Assembly (NCBI RefSeq): GCF_009828925.2
Contig: NZ_WUTY02000001.1
Location: 4,308,492-4,372,491, forward strand
Direction of reading: 5' to 3'
DNA: 64,000 bases
DNA from: Methylicorpusculum oleiharenae
GTDB taxonomy: Bacteria; Pseudomonadota; Gammaproteobacteria; Methylococcales; Methylomonadaceae
Each line of letters starts with the position of its first letter. Position 1 is the stretch's first letter. The notes under the pieces are model-generated. The model was not told the origin of the DNA. It ran no database searches and saw only the letters and a list, made by a program, of their open reading frames with translations. A program made the position numbers and the translations under genes. Below, in pieces: positions 18,701 through 26,799 of the stretch.

Positions 18701-19421
18701 GGCTTTTATCGACCGAGAACAAGCCGGAGAGGTAATTATTGCCTACATTGAAAACTACGTTCCGCTTACGGGCGAAATGCAGCGCTACATTTTCAGCACT
18801 ATTACCGGTGTGATAAAAGCACGGGGACAGGCCGGTGCCATTGCATTTCTGATGCTGATTTGGGCAGCTATGGGCTTTTTTGCCACCCTGATTCGTACCA
18901 CTAACTGGGCTTGGGGTACTGAAACGGCCAACTGGTGGCGGCTACCGTTCAAAAGCTTAGGGCTCTTGGTTGTTATGGTTAGTTTGATCTTATCGGGCGT
19001 CGCACTGCCTGTGCTGGCGAAACTGGCCCAAAATTGGCTGTTTCCACTGCAGAGTTTCAGCCCCTCGTTCTATGTCTTAGGGAGTTATTTTGTGGCCACG
19101 CTGCTAGTATTCCTCAGTTTGAGCCTGTTTTACCGGTTGGCTCCCAGTCGACCCACTCGCTTTTCCGAAGTATGGATCGCGGCGCTGTGCACGACGGCAT
19201 TATTGCAGTCGGCGGAAAGTTTATTCCTGATCTATCTAAATGATTTCGCCACCTTAAACGCAGTTTATGGTGCCTTCGGCGGAATCATGGCGTTACTACT
19301 CTGGATTTACCTGTCCGGATGCATTTTTATCTTCGGCGCCTGCCTGTGCGCAGCTCAGGCTGACAACGAAATCTTATTGATGAACACCAATAAAAATGGC
19401 TTAGTTCAAGAGCACCGATAA
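15792..19421 (+). CDS. P-type cation ATPase fused to a C-terminal YihY/BrkB membrane domain
   Basis: I use the ATG at 15792, with GAAGG nine bases upstream; an in-frame TTG at 15783 is possible. The product is 1209 aa. Residues 1 to about 905 form a full P2-type ATPase: cation ATPase N-domain, TGES loop (ATLTGESLAQ), VPEGLPAVVTVALS in M4, D340-KTGTLT, GDPTEGALL, VAMTGDGVNDAPAIK and a C-terminal M7-M10 block, all like bacterial Ca2+/Na+-type PMA1/PMCA relatives. From about residue 920 a YihY/BrkB (UPF0761) domain follows (NGAQSAAAFTHYAFFSLFPL, LNAVYGAFGGIMALLLWIYL) with about six helices. The frame is continuous across the junction. Both parts are usually separate proteins; what the YihY part adds is unknown. 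Confidence 0.85.
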   Translation: MNPPPDLAEQPKKNQTWHRLSVEDVLTQLGSSAAGLSTQEAAIRLAANGPNALKEGKRISPLRIFLDQFKSLIIWILIVAGVVSGLLGEMMDASAILAIVALNAVIGFYQEFNAEKSIAALKKMTAPQAKVWRDGKVTSIPASGIVTGDILALEAGDLIGADARLLEAASLRCIEATLTGESLAQTKHSETLEKIDVPLADRDNMVFMGTSVATGTGLAVVVATAMQTELGRIAGLIAEAGEEEQTPLEKKLESFGQILVWTALGVVALLFGLGLLRGTDLFELFMTSVSLAVAAVPEGLPAVVTVALSLGVVRMSRRHALMRRLSAVETLGATTVICTDKTGTLTVGQMTVRALFVAGQRYEVSGEGYGPEGEVLIEGKQIEEEHAPALLELATVMLGCNNAHLAQEKGTWKVIGDPTEGALLAGGAKAGGDQERIEREMPKQHEIPFDSDRKLSTVIRKLPDGQLRAFINGAPDVLLQRCTNLYTNAGVRPLTEEDRQTILAQNAAMAQQALRVLGSAYRGLDPSSATDISADAVERDLVFVGLSGMVDPPRQEAKDAVVKCHAAGIRVVMITGDHPHTATAIARELGIATGDDTATTGIELDKLSDDDLQQRIPKISVYARVTAEHKLRIIRAWKANDAVVAMTGDGVNDAPAIKGADIGIAMGKAGTEVTKQAADMIITDDNFASIVAAVEEGRGIYDNIRKTLQYLLAGNSGELLLMTVCVIVGLPTPLLPIHLLWINLVTDGLPALCLATDPIDPDVMKRQPRPRSERITTPNFLRTMGFTGLLTASVAFAVYSYILNTETTEIARTYAFAVLVFAELLRAFGARSETKPIWRISLFTNISLVVVVAVSFGLQVWSQHNEMLGRFLKTSSMPFSDCLLLVVLGAIPLLVLEMVKLIRHAPVSIKASPKIANQRFSLNSSRVWSILCLAVNKFSTINGAQSAAAFTHYAFFSLFPLIVLIVTLASAFIDREQAGEVIIAYIENYVPLTGEMQRYIFSTITGVIKARGQAGAIAFLMLIWAAMGFFATLIRTTNWAWGTETANWWRLPFKSLGLLVVMVSLILSGVALPVLAKLAQNWLFPLQSFSPSFYVLGSYFVATLLVFLSLSLFYRLAPSRPTRFSEVWIAALCTTALLQSAESLFLIYLNDFATLNAVYGAFGGIMALLLWIYLSGCIFIFGACLCAAQADNEILLMNTNKNGLVQEHR

Positions 19422-19794
19422 ATACCGATGTGAACTGGATTTGCCTCACAAATCGCTATGAAAACTTTAGTCTTCTACGAAGTTACAGATTGGTAATCTT
19501 TAAAAAGTCGCCGTCAAAGTGTCAAATACTTCTTGAAGGTTGACGCATCATTAAAACTGCATGCTTTTATAAATCTTTAACAGAGATGTGATCTTAATAC
19601 CTTTATTTTTTTAGGTTATTTGCCGTAGTTAAATTGTGTCATGTGCCGATGTTTTGATTTAAGTTGAACGCTATACATAATAAATTCCTTATATTTTAAT
19701 TTGTTAATAAGTGGCATATTATTTGCTTTATAACTTGCAGGCCCTGCTATAAGCGCTCTGAGCCTGCATGAAATAATAATCAAGAAGAGATAAT
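19422..19794 (+). promoter_or_regulatory. Leader/promoter region of the haloperoxidase gene
   Basis: AT-rich DNA with no gene. A 7-bp inverted repeat TGCAGGC (19736-19742) / GCCTGCA (19762-19768) would form a hairpin in the 5' leader. TTTATAAC at about 19728-19735 could be part of a -10 element. AAGAGA before the ATG at 19795 serves as ribosome binding site. Confidence 0.35.
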
Positions 19795-21333
19795 ATGAAA
19801 AAAACTATTTTAATCAGCACCATCGCTACTATTCTTACAACTCCGGTATTTGCTGACGAACTTGACCCCTTACCCGCAACCGAAAGAAAAAAACTAGCCT
19901 ACGAATACCGTGAGCATCGCGCCAATATGAATTTTCTCAATTCATCTGCCCCACACCCAACTAACGGCGACGAATCCGCGGTTCCGAATTATTCGGGGCA
20001 ATTTCACAAATCCTTACCTCACAACAATAACGGAATGGTGGCTCCCTTGGCTTACGGAAAGCTCCTGGAAGCCATACAAACCGGCACCTTCGAAGCGTTC
20101 GAACAAATTCCGGCAGGTGGTCCAGTCAAATTGGCCAATCCTTTAGCAGCCCAGGTCTACGATTTGGAAGGAAGGGATTCGCACGATTACGGCATCAAAC
20201 CGCCACCCTCCCTCAGTAGCGCCGAAACAGGCGCTGAAATGATTGAAGTTTATGGTCAAGCGCTATTGCGAGACATCCCTTTCAGTGATTATGTTGGCAA
20301 TGCGCATATTAGGGCAGTTGCCACTGAATTGGCTGGTCTAACCGACTTTCATGGGCCAACAAGTCCTGCGACGCTGTTTCGCGGCGTTTTCGAGGGCGAT
20401 CAGGATGGACCCTATCTTTCACAGTTTCTTTACAAGGATATTCCTGCCGGCCCTAAGGTTGTCGATCAAAAATATACTGGCTATGCATCCGGGCAGAACT
20501 TTATGACGTCCTACAATGAATGGCTGGCAATAGAAAACGGACAAAATCCTATAGCAACAGTTACTGCCGGTCCTTCTCGTTACATCATTACCGGTCGCGA
20601 TTTGGCCAGTTACGTGCATCGGGATTTCACCTACCAAGCTTACCATAATGCAGCCTTAATTTTGCTAAGCTGGGGCCCTAGCGCTTGGGATGATGGCAAC
20701 CCTTACAAAACTGCCACCCGACAAGGGGCGTTTATCGATATGGGTGCCGGAGAAATTCTCGACACAGTCGCCAGGGCTGGCAATGCTGCTTTGAGAGCGG
20801 CCTGGTTTCAAAAATGGAACGTTCACCGTCGCTTACGTCCGGAAGAATACGGCGGCTTGGCCCAGAATAATCCAGGCTTATTACATACACAATTTACCTC
20901 TTCACCTGTCCTGATGAAGGTTCAGGCTAAGTATGGCAGTTCATTGCTGCCACTTGCCTATCCAGAGGGCGCGCCAACGCATCCCGCTTATCCGGCAGGG
21001 CATGCGACTATTTCTGGCGCCTGCGCTACAGTGTTGAAAGCCTTCTTCAAAGACGACGCCGCGATACCTTCACCGGTGCAACCTAGCGCCAATGGCAAGT
21101 CTTTGGAAGCCATCGGCGATGTTTTAACTATCGGCGGCGAGCTCAACAAGCTGGCGTCAAACATTACCTTGGGTCGTGATTGGGCGGGCGTTCACTATCG
21201 TAGCGATGGCACCGAAGGGATGTTGCTGGGCGAGGAAATTGGTATAGCAATTCTCAAGGACTGGCGTGATGCCCATCCAAAGCAACCCACGCTGACGTTG
21301 ATAAAATTCAACGGCGATGAAATCCAAATATAG
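19795..21333 (+). CDS. Vanadium-dependent haloperoxidase / PAP2-fold secreted enzyme
   Basis: The 512-residue product has a cleavable signal peptide (MKKTILISTIATILTTPVFA) and the three vanadate/phosphate-binding blocks of the family: K340-WNVHRRLRPE, YPAGH403ATISGA with the acid-base histidine, and NITLGR461DWAGVH467Y with the vanadate-ligating histidine. Haloperoxidases oxidise halides with H2O2; homologues with the same fold are acid phosphatases. Length above 500 aa and the KWxxxRRLRPE form favour the bacterial vanadium haloperoxidase group over PAP2 phosphatases. It should be periplasmic or extracellular. It is monocistronic with its own leader and lies beside the metal block. Confidence 0.82.
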   Translation: MKKTILISTIATILTTPVFADELDPLPATERKKLAYEYREHRANMNFLNSSAPHPTNGDESAVPNYSGQFHKSLPHNNNGMVAPLAYGKLLEAIQTGTFEAFEQIPAGGPVKLANPLAAQVYDLEGRDSHDYGIKPPPSLSSAETGAEMIEVYGQALLRDIPFSDYVGNAHIRAVATELAGLTDFHGPTSPATLFRGVFEGDQDGPYLSQFLYKDIPAGPKVVDQKYTGYASGQNFMTSYNEWLAIENGQNPIATVTAGPSRYIITGRDLASYVHRDFTYQAYHNAALILLSWGPSAWDDGNPYKTATRQGAFIDMGAGEILDTVARAGNAALRAAWFQKWNVHRRLRPEEYGGLAQNNPGLLHTQFTSSPVLMKVQAKYGSSLLPLAYPEGAPTHPAYPAGHATISGACATVLKAFFKDDAAIPSPVQPSANGKSLEAIGDVLTIGGELNKLASNITLGRDWAGVHYRSDGTEGMLLGEEIGIAILKDWRDAHPKQPTLTLIKFNGDEIQI

Positions 21334-21458
21334 ATTTTTCAAAGCCGTTAAAAGTCGAAGCGATGAACTCAGCCATCGTTTCGACTTTAAATGCCCATAC
21401 CGATTTCACCTCGAAAATTTAATCCACAATCATCCTTTCATTGACGCTGGACATTTAA

Positions 21459-21641
21459 GGTACTATTCGCGTTAGTAGTTGAAAGTACATTATTGCCGTG
21501 ATTCCGGAATGGATTGCCAGAGCCGTTAGACCGCGTGAGCGAATCCAGGTCACAAGGATGTGAAAGTCCAACGCCATTCATGGCTTCTGGACCCCGACAA
21601 TCCGTGCCGGGGCGACATCGACTGTTGATGCGAACATAGCC
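21459..21641. repeat. Repeat family 2, copy 1 (inverted-repeat element)
   Basis: The left end carries TTCGCGTTAGTAGTTGAAAG (21468-21487) and the right end GATGCGAACATAGCC (21627-21641), the inverted form of the terminal sequence shared with 27285-27459. The interior holds the common block GCGAATCCAGGTCACAAGGA and ATGGCTTCTGGACC. It has no coding capacity and is more diverged than the second copy. Confidence 0.6.
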
Positions 21642-21957
21642 ATATTTAATGGCAATTATTATGCATTACATTAAATTGTTTAGGTTGCCAACGAGTATGA
21701 CCCACTAAAAGGCAGGGTGACACCAACACATCGCTAGCCAACTTTATTTTTCGACTCCAAAAATCATTTAATTAGTCGCCGATTATTTAAAAATATGTGA
21801 TTTGACCTACTGACTAAGTCAAATGACGCTTAATAACATAATCAATAAACAAATTATGAATATAATTATATTCTTATAAGTTACATAGAATATGCCGTGT
21901 TCTATATGTCTAGACAGTTCTATTTGGCAGTATAAATTCCATTTATGAGGGTATCGA

Positions 21958-22379
21958 ATGAAAACCAAAATAATTACGGGCTTCTAATTACTGGCTTCGC
22001 TTTCACTTTACTATTGACTGCTCCGATTCTTCCTCTGCACCTAGCGGAAAAATTCCGATGTGTAACGGAGAAGAAGTCACCTGCGTAGGCACCGGTGAAA
22101 ATGATAATATCCGGCGTATCGTGTTTGATGATTTTTTTGCCCCGATGGAATTACCGGGCTTTGCCTCACGGCTGATTATTTCGGGAAGTTATTTTTGACG
22201 AAATCCTTAGGTTTTTTACGATACTTTAGAATAACTGGGAAAGCCAATATTTTGAACGGGCGGAATATATATTGTCCGGTTCGGTCAACTATATAAGCCT
22301 TTCCGGCCCCGGGTTGGATATGTCCTCCGCTGAATATATGCCAATCTCATCTAACGAGGATTTTTTTACTTGGCTTTAG
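21958..22379 (+). pseudogene. Decayed small gene, probably a lipoprotein or secreted protein
   Basis: An ATG at 21958 opens MKTKIITGF followed at once by TAA. Coding-like sequence continues in shifting frames: a hydrophobic leader, then CSDSSSAPSGKIPMCNGEEV and VFDDFFAPMELPGFASRLII, then after further stops WESQYFERAEYILSGSVNYI up to the TAG at about 22379. The pattern is that of one gene of around 140 codons broken by stops and frameshifts. I do not recognise the family. Confidence 0.45.
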
Positions 22380-22396
22380 ATTGATAGCGAAATAAG

Positions 22397-23320
22397 TCAA
22401 TCGCGCGAACGGAGGCTGCCAAACCGCAAAGCAAACTGGCGAGTAAACTCGGCCCCAAAAAAGAAGATCTGCGCGGAATAATAGACCCAGAGTAACAAGG
22501 CGATCACTGAACCTGCTGCGCCAAACCCTGAGGTTACGCTGCTGTTACCCAAGTATACACCAATGGCGTATTTGCCAAGACTGAACAAAAAGGCCGTAAA
22601 CAGCGCACCGTACCAGGCATCCTGCCAAGCTAGCGGTGCCTCCGGCAGCATTTTATAAATCACTGCAAACAGGCTCGCAATCACCCCAAAGGAAATCAGC
22701 CATGCCAATGGAGACAGCAACAGGGCAGCCAGACTCCAGAGCCCGCCGAAGACATACTGTTGAAGCACCGCCAGAGCGGTGCTGATGACCAGCGAAACCA
22801 GTAATAAAAACGCTAAAACCAGCACCAGGCCAAAACACAAAACCCGGGTTTTGAATAGTACGCCGAGAGAGGAGGCTTGAGGTTTATCGGTGCCCCACAT
22901 TTCATCTAGGCTATCTTTCAATTCAACGAATACACTGGTAGCCCCCAGCAGCAGCAAGAGCGTGGCAATGACCGATGCGATAACCCCAGACTCGGAGTAG
23001 TGCGCGGCGGCCAGCACGGCACTGATAGCTTGGGCGCCATTGGGTCCTACCAACGCTTGCATCTGCGCAATAATTTCCCCTTGCGCCGCCTCTGCACCAA
23101 AAAAATAGCCTGCCACGGCAATTGTCAACACCAGGATGGGGGTCATGGAAAACAAGGTATAAAAAGCCACAGCAGCCCCTTTACTGGCAGTGCGATGGGC
23201 CAGCCAGGCGGTCAGTGATGGGGACAGCAGGACGTAACCGCAGCGCAAACCTTTGATTACATCTGAAACAGCCTGTTTTAATGAAAGCCCCTTAAAAAAA
23301 TCGGTTATGTTTACAAGCAT
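22397..23320 (-). CDS. YihY/virulence factor BrkB family membrane protein
   Basis: The 307-residue product has about six hydrophobic helices and the family landmarks: ASKGAAVAFYTLFSMTPILVL near the N-terminus, a central DSLDEMWG segment, and FGAAGSVIALLLWVYYSAQIFFFGAEFTRQFA at the end. AGGAGG lies ten bases before the ATG. YihY proteins are inner-membrane proteins of unknown molecular function (once misnamed RNase BN). The preceding gene overlaps it by ten bases, so the two are probably translated together. A second YihY domain occurs 3 kb away fused to a P-type ATPase. Confidence 0.88.
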   Translation of the reverse strand: MLVNITDFFKGLSLKQAVSDVIKGLRCGYVLLSPSLTAWLAHRTASKGAAVAFYTLFSMTPILVLTIAVAGYFFGAEAAQGEIIAQMQALVGPNGAQAISAVLAAAHYSESGVIASVIATLLLLLGATSVFVELKDSLDEMWGTDKPQASSLGVLFKTRVLCFGLVLVLAFLLLVSLVISTALAVLQQYVFGGLWSLAALLLSPLAWLISFGVIASLFAVIYKMLPEAPLAWQDAWYGALFTAFLFSLGKYAIGVYLGNSSVTSGFGAAGSVIALLLWVYYSAQIFFFGAEFTRQFALRFGSLRSRD

Positions 23321-23772
23321 GAGGCTTTACCTCCTGGCATTGGCCGAGGCCACTCGCCAGTAATGGGCTGCAACCCCATTACTGGCGAGCAATGCGGAAC
23401 GAATCGCGCTGCCGGAGCCGGTCTGCCTGCGCGCATCATCGGAATCCAAGGCCAAGCCGAGGTGATATTTTGAGCCAAGGTCAACAAGTTAGGCGCCTCT
23501 TTCAGGGGTGTGGGCGTTTTGGCTTGAGGCTCAGGCTTGGTTTGGGGCCGCTGCAGCCGCATTGGCTTACCAGTCCTAAAGCCGGCTACTTTATCTCGTC
23601 CCGCATCTTGTCGACCAAGCGCCACGTCGATGATTAACGGGGTCACCGGTTTGTCATGTACACAGGTGCGGCAATTTTCGAGAAATTGCTCTTCCACGTG
23701 TTTCATTTGTTGACTTTTTTTACACAAGGTATCTGCGGCGGTTTTGGATAGATGTTCTGCGGTTGAGGTCAT
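23311..23772 (-). CDS. ElaB/YqjD-like (DUF883) N-terminal part with an unusual C-terminus
   Basis: Residues 1 to about 50 (TAADTLCKKSQQMKHVEEQF, LENCRTCVHDKPVT) resemble the helical region of DUF883 proteins, whose typical ending is a Gly-rich transmembrane helix that binds them to the inner membrane. Here the sequence diverges after PLIIDVALG into a Pro/Lys/Arg-rich tail (KPEPQAKTPTPLKEAP) with no membrane helix. Either it has been altered by a rearrangement or it is a decayed copy. Its end overlaps the start of the YihY gene by ten bases. DUF883 proteins are often linked with stationary-phase ribosome binding. Confidence 0.5.
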   Translation of the reverse strand: MTSTAEHLSKTAADTLCKKSQQMKHVEEQFLENCRTCVHDKPVTPLIIDVALGRQDAGRDKVAGFRTGKPMRLQRPQTKPEPQAKTPTPLKEAPNLLTLAQNITSAWPWIPMMRAGRPAPAARFVPHCSPVMGLQPITGEWPRPMPGGKASCL

Positions 23773-24061
23773 GGTAGATTCATCATACGTAAGCGTGTTA
23801 AATAAAGATCAGTCATTCACCAAGTCAAATACGCTAAATGCCCCTGGGCGTGGACAATATGGCCACAAGTTTTACAGAGTAAAATAATTTTAGTCAGTTC
23901 GGTAACGCACGCACAGGGAAGCTATGGCTAATATTTAAAGGACTTACCACTTCTGATGGCAGACCTTATCAGGCTAGGCATCGAAGTAATCCCAGCCAAT
24001 AAGGTGTAGTGCCGTAGATAGTTCAAGCTATGCCCCGTGCACAAGCCTGCAGAATCAAGGC
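23773..24061. other. Short non-coding stretch before the IS630 remnant
   Basis: No gene is seen. The part next to 23773 must contain the promoter of the DUF883-like/YihY pair on the reverse strand. Confidence 0.4.
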
Positions 24062-24330
24062 TTGCCGGGGGCGCTAGCGACCGGTGACAGTGGCCCCAAT
24101 CGAATAGAGGGTAATTCGCGAAAAGTGTTCTCCGCGACGGGCCGCTTTGAGTATATCCATACGCCCAAGCATGGCTCTTGGCTCAACCTGATTAAAATAG
24201 CTTTCTCCAAGACGGCTCGCTCGTTTCTGCGCCATATCGGGGTGACTTCAAAACAGGAGCTCGAGCAATGAATTTTGAGAGGCATTGCCGAATTTAACGA
24301 TCAGCCAGTTATTTTTAAATGGAAAGGTTT
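24062..24330 (+). mobile_element. IS630-family transposase remnant (C-terminal DDE fragment)
   Basis: The frame encodes YIHTPKHGSWLNLIKIAFSK and RSFLRHIGVTSKQELEQ, then a TGA at 24269-24271, and in the same frame ILRGIAEFNDQPVIFKWK. This matches the C-terminal part of IS630/Tc1-type DDE transposases. The third catalytic acid, normally Glu in the HGSWLNxxE block, is replaced by Lys here, and the N-terminal two thirds are missing. It is a non-functional relic that marks past transposition at the border of the accessory block. Confidence 0.75.
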
Positions 24331-24484
24331 TAATCTTGGCTTACTAAAAATTGTATATGTTTTAATGGAACGAACCTCTATTGAGCCACCGCATTTTGGC
24401 CTTACCTACGGAGTGAAATCTATGATGGCTATGCTCTCCTAGCGAGAGGCCATCGAAGCAATCAAACGAGAATCGGGCCTTGTT

Positions 24485-24826
24485 ATGTCTAACAGTACAA
24501 CCCGCTTCGCCAATGTTAATGCGAGAAAATCTGTGTGGTGGTTCGACATATCAGTCGAAAAGTTCACTTCCGACAAGTACGATACGCTCGATCTGCTCAT
24601 GGTTAGCGCCTACGCGAAAGAATTACATCATCTGGGAGTTCAGACTGCCTACGTCCTAGACAACCTTTGTCACTTCCAGGTACGAGAAGATATAGGCTCA
24701 GTGAGCCTCGAACTGTCGTCGCTAAGTACAAATAAATTCCAAGATGTTCGTCCAAGATCGGGCAAAATGCCCCTTTCGCAATTAGTTGTCAAAACACTTG
24801 CGCTCACAAGATACAATCAATTGTGA
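24485..24826 (+). CDS. Hypothetical 113-aa protein, possible integron cassette ORF
   Basis: I do not recognise this protein. It is soluble (FANVNARKSVWWFDISVEKF, LLMVSAYAKELHHLGVQTAY), with no signal peptide or membrane segment, and looks like a compact alpha/beta domain. It begins within GTTATGT, a sequence of integron core-site type, and ends just before the attC-like site at 24830-24952, the usual arrangement of cassette genes. Confidence 0.5.
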   Translation: MSNSTTRFANVNARKSVWWFDISVEKFTSDKYDTLDLLMVSAYAKELHHLGVQTAYVLDNLCHFQVREDIGSVSLELSSLSTNKFQDVRPRSGKMPLSQLVVKTLALTRYNQL

Positions 24827-24829
24827 AAT

Positions 24830-24952
24830 GGCTAATAAAACGGTCAAAGGGACGCGCCGCCCATTGGCGGTTTTGATCTTTTGGTTTTTATCAAGGTTTG
24901 GCGGCTTCGTTTAAGCTCAGTTGGCGGCGAGCCCCTTAACGTAAGGTTATGC
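24830..24952 (+). repeat. Candidate attC site 1
   Basis: The outer arms GGGACGCGCCGCC (24847-24859) and GGCGGCGAGCCCC (24923-24935) are imperfect inverted repeats, with further inner symmetry (TTGGCGG, TTTGGCGGC). The site ends in GTTATGC (24946-24952), a core-site type 7-mer. The 5' core box is less clear (GGCTAAT). Its GTTATGC is the exact reverse complement of the GCATAAC that opens attC site 2, the relation expected for the two ends of one cassette. Confidence 0.55.
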
Positions 24953-24974
24953 ATAAGATGGAGCTCTAAGAACT

Positions 24975-25895
24975 GTGGCAATACCAGACTACCAAACACT
25001 CATGCTGCCAGTTCTGAAATTGGCAGCTGATGAAAAGGAGCACAAATTCAGTCTGGCAGTTGAAGAGCTGGCTGATGATTTCAACCTGTCATCAGAAGAA
25101 AGAAATGAGCTTCTTCCCAGCGGTAGTCAAGCTGTATTTAATAACCGCGTTGGCTGGGCACGCTCCTATCTAAAGCAGGCCGGCTTACTCTCCTCCCCAA
25201 AACGCGGGTTTTTCATAATAACTCCCAAAGGTACTGAACTTCTTGTAAATAATCCTGGAAAAATCGATCTATCAGTCCTTGAGCAATACCCTGAGTTTAT
25301 TGAATTCAAGAACCGCAGAAAGGATAAAAGCGAAACAGAAACACATGCAGAAACGCCTATCGTGCCCGAATCAACTCTAACGCCGGAGGACGCTCTAGCA
25401 TTAGCATACAAGAAACTCCGTTCTGCTCTCGAATCCGAAGTATTAAGTTCTATTAAAGAAACATCACCGTCATTTTTTGAACGCGTGGTGGTCGATCTTC
25501 TAGTAAAAATGGGGTATGGTGGTAACCGTCAAGATGCTGGAAAGGCGCTTGGCAAAAGAGGTGATGAAGGAATTGACGGCATTATTAATGAAGACCGTCT
25601 TGGCTTAGATGTTATATATATCCAAGCTAAACGTTGGGAGGGGACGGTTGGCCGTCCAGAAATATAAAAGTTTGCAGGTGCACTACAAGGACAGCGCGCC
25701 CGAAAAGGTGTATTCATTACAACATCATCATTCACAAACGAAGCTAAGGAATATGCCTCTCTGATCGAATCAAAAATCATCTTGATTGATGGTGAGCATC
25801 TTTCAAGGCTGATGGTAGAACACAATGTTGGCGTCTCAACGGTTGGTCAGTATGAAGTCAAAAAGTTGGATTCCGACTACTTCGATGCTGAGTAA
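24975..25895 (+). pseudogene. mrr: Mrr-type restriction endonuclease interrupted by one stop codon
   Basis: From the GTG at 24975 the product has an Mrr N-terminal winged-helix domain (residues 1-95) and the PD-(D/E)xK nuclease domain with D201 in GDEGID201G and Q217-A-K219 in IYIQAKRW. A TAA replaces the expected codon (probably CAA, Gln) at 25665-25667 right after GTVGRPEI. The same frame then continues with KFAGALQGQRARKGVFITT to a TAA at 25893-25895, for 306 codons. Mrr proteins cut foreign methylated DNA. The single nonsense codon, with no other damage, suggests recent inactivation or a base-calling error. The gene fills the cassette between the two attC-like sites. Confidence 0.8.
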
Positions 25896-25896
25896 G

Positions 25897-25983
25897 GCAT
25901 AACAATCGCATATTCACGGGCATTAAAAAGCTCCGCTCCTTCGTTGCTCTGCTTTTTGCTGTCGGTGATGCAAAGCGTTAGAA
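25897..25983 (+). repeat. Candidate attC site 2
   Basis: Opens with GCATAAC (25897-25903) directly after the mrr stop codon and ends with GTTAGAA (25977-25983). The two halves are imperfect inverted repeats with AAAAAGC (25925-25931) facing GCTTTTT (25951-25957) in the centre. An 87-bp palindrome bounded by RYYYAAC-like and GTTRRRY boxes right after a gene is the definition of an integron attC. Confidence 0.6.
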
Positions 25984-26001
25984 TTATTACGGGATCGGCT
26001 C

Positions 26002-26799
26002 ATGGAAAATAAATACAAAGCTTTATTTCTTTCTCATGGCGGTGGACCTATGCCACTTCTTGGAGATGCAGGCCATCAGGAAATGGTCGCATGTCTGGAG
26101 AACATTGCCTCAATCATCCCTAAACCTGATGCTCTTGTGGTTGTAAGCGCACACTGGGAAGAACGGCTTCCGACTATTACCTCAGGTACGACTCCGTCGC
26201 TGATTTATGACTATTCTGGATTTCCAGAAGAGTCGTACGGTATCCGCTATCCATGCGTCGGGGAGCCATCCTTAGCTCGACAGATCCAAGAATTACTGAG
26301 CGATGCCGAGATTCTATCTGAGCTTGATGGCGAAAGAGGGTTCGATCATGGGTTTTTTGTACCGCTCAAAATCATGTACCCGGAAGCCAATATTCCTTGT
26401 GTTCAGCTATCTCTGGTCAGCACGCTTGACCCTTCTGAGCACATTGAGGTGGGCAGAGCCCTTCGATCGTTAAGCCTCGGTAATGTATTGGTCATCGGGT
26501 CCGGTTTCTCCTTTCACAACATGAAAGCATTTTTCCGGCCTGACACCCCTAAATCTCTGGAGCTGAACCATTTATTTGAGGAATGGTTGTTGAAAACGTG
26601 TTGCAATTCAGACTATTCGGAAGATGAACGAAGACAACTGCTTATTCGTTGGACCGATGCCCCTGGTGCACGCTTTTGTCATCCCCGAGAGGAACATTTG
26701 CTTCCTCTCCATGTGTGTTATGGGGTGGCACAAGCGCCATGCCCAGAATATTTTGAAGTCAAAATCATGAACAAAAAATCGAGCATGTATCTGTGGTGA
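26002..26799 (+). CDS. DODA-type extradiol ring-cleavage dioxygenase (LigB fold)
   Basis: The 265-residue product carries the metal-binding histidines of the class III extradiol family: H13 in FLSHGGGP, the His of VVSAHWE, the His of FDHGFFVPLK and HPREEHLLPLHVCYG near the C-terminus. Close homologues (YgiD, plant DODA) bind Fe(II) or Zn and cleave catecholic rings. It is cytoplasmic and single-domain. The ATG lies 18 bp after the GTTAGAA of attC site 2, as expected for a cassette gene. I found no matching attC (opening TTCTAAC) after it, so the array appears cut off here. The real substrate is unknown. Confidence 0.85.
   Translation: MENKYKALFLSHGGGPMPLLGDAGHQEMVACLENIASIIPKPDALVVVSAHWEERLPTITSGTTPSLIYDYSGFPEESYGIRYPCVGEPSLARQIQELLSDAEILSELDGERGFDHGFFVPLKIMYPEANIPCVQLSLVSTLDPSEHIEVGRALRSLSLGNVLVIGSGFSFHNMKAFFRPDTPKSLELNHLFEEWLLKTCCNSDYSEDERRQLLIRWTDAPGARFCHPREEHLLPLHVCYGVAQAPCPEYFEVKIMNKKSSMYLW

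Larger units (their letters stand above)
21334..22396. other. Gap of about 1 kb with repeat and pseudogene
   Basis: Contains the inverted-repeat element at 21459-21641 and a decayed ORF at 21958-22379 (both listed). The segment between them (21642-21957) is very AT-rich and shows no gene. Confidence 0.6.
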
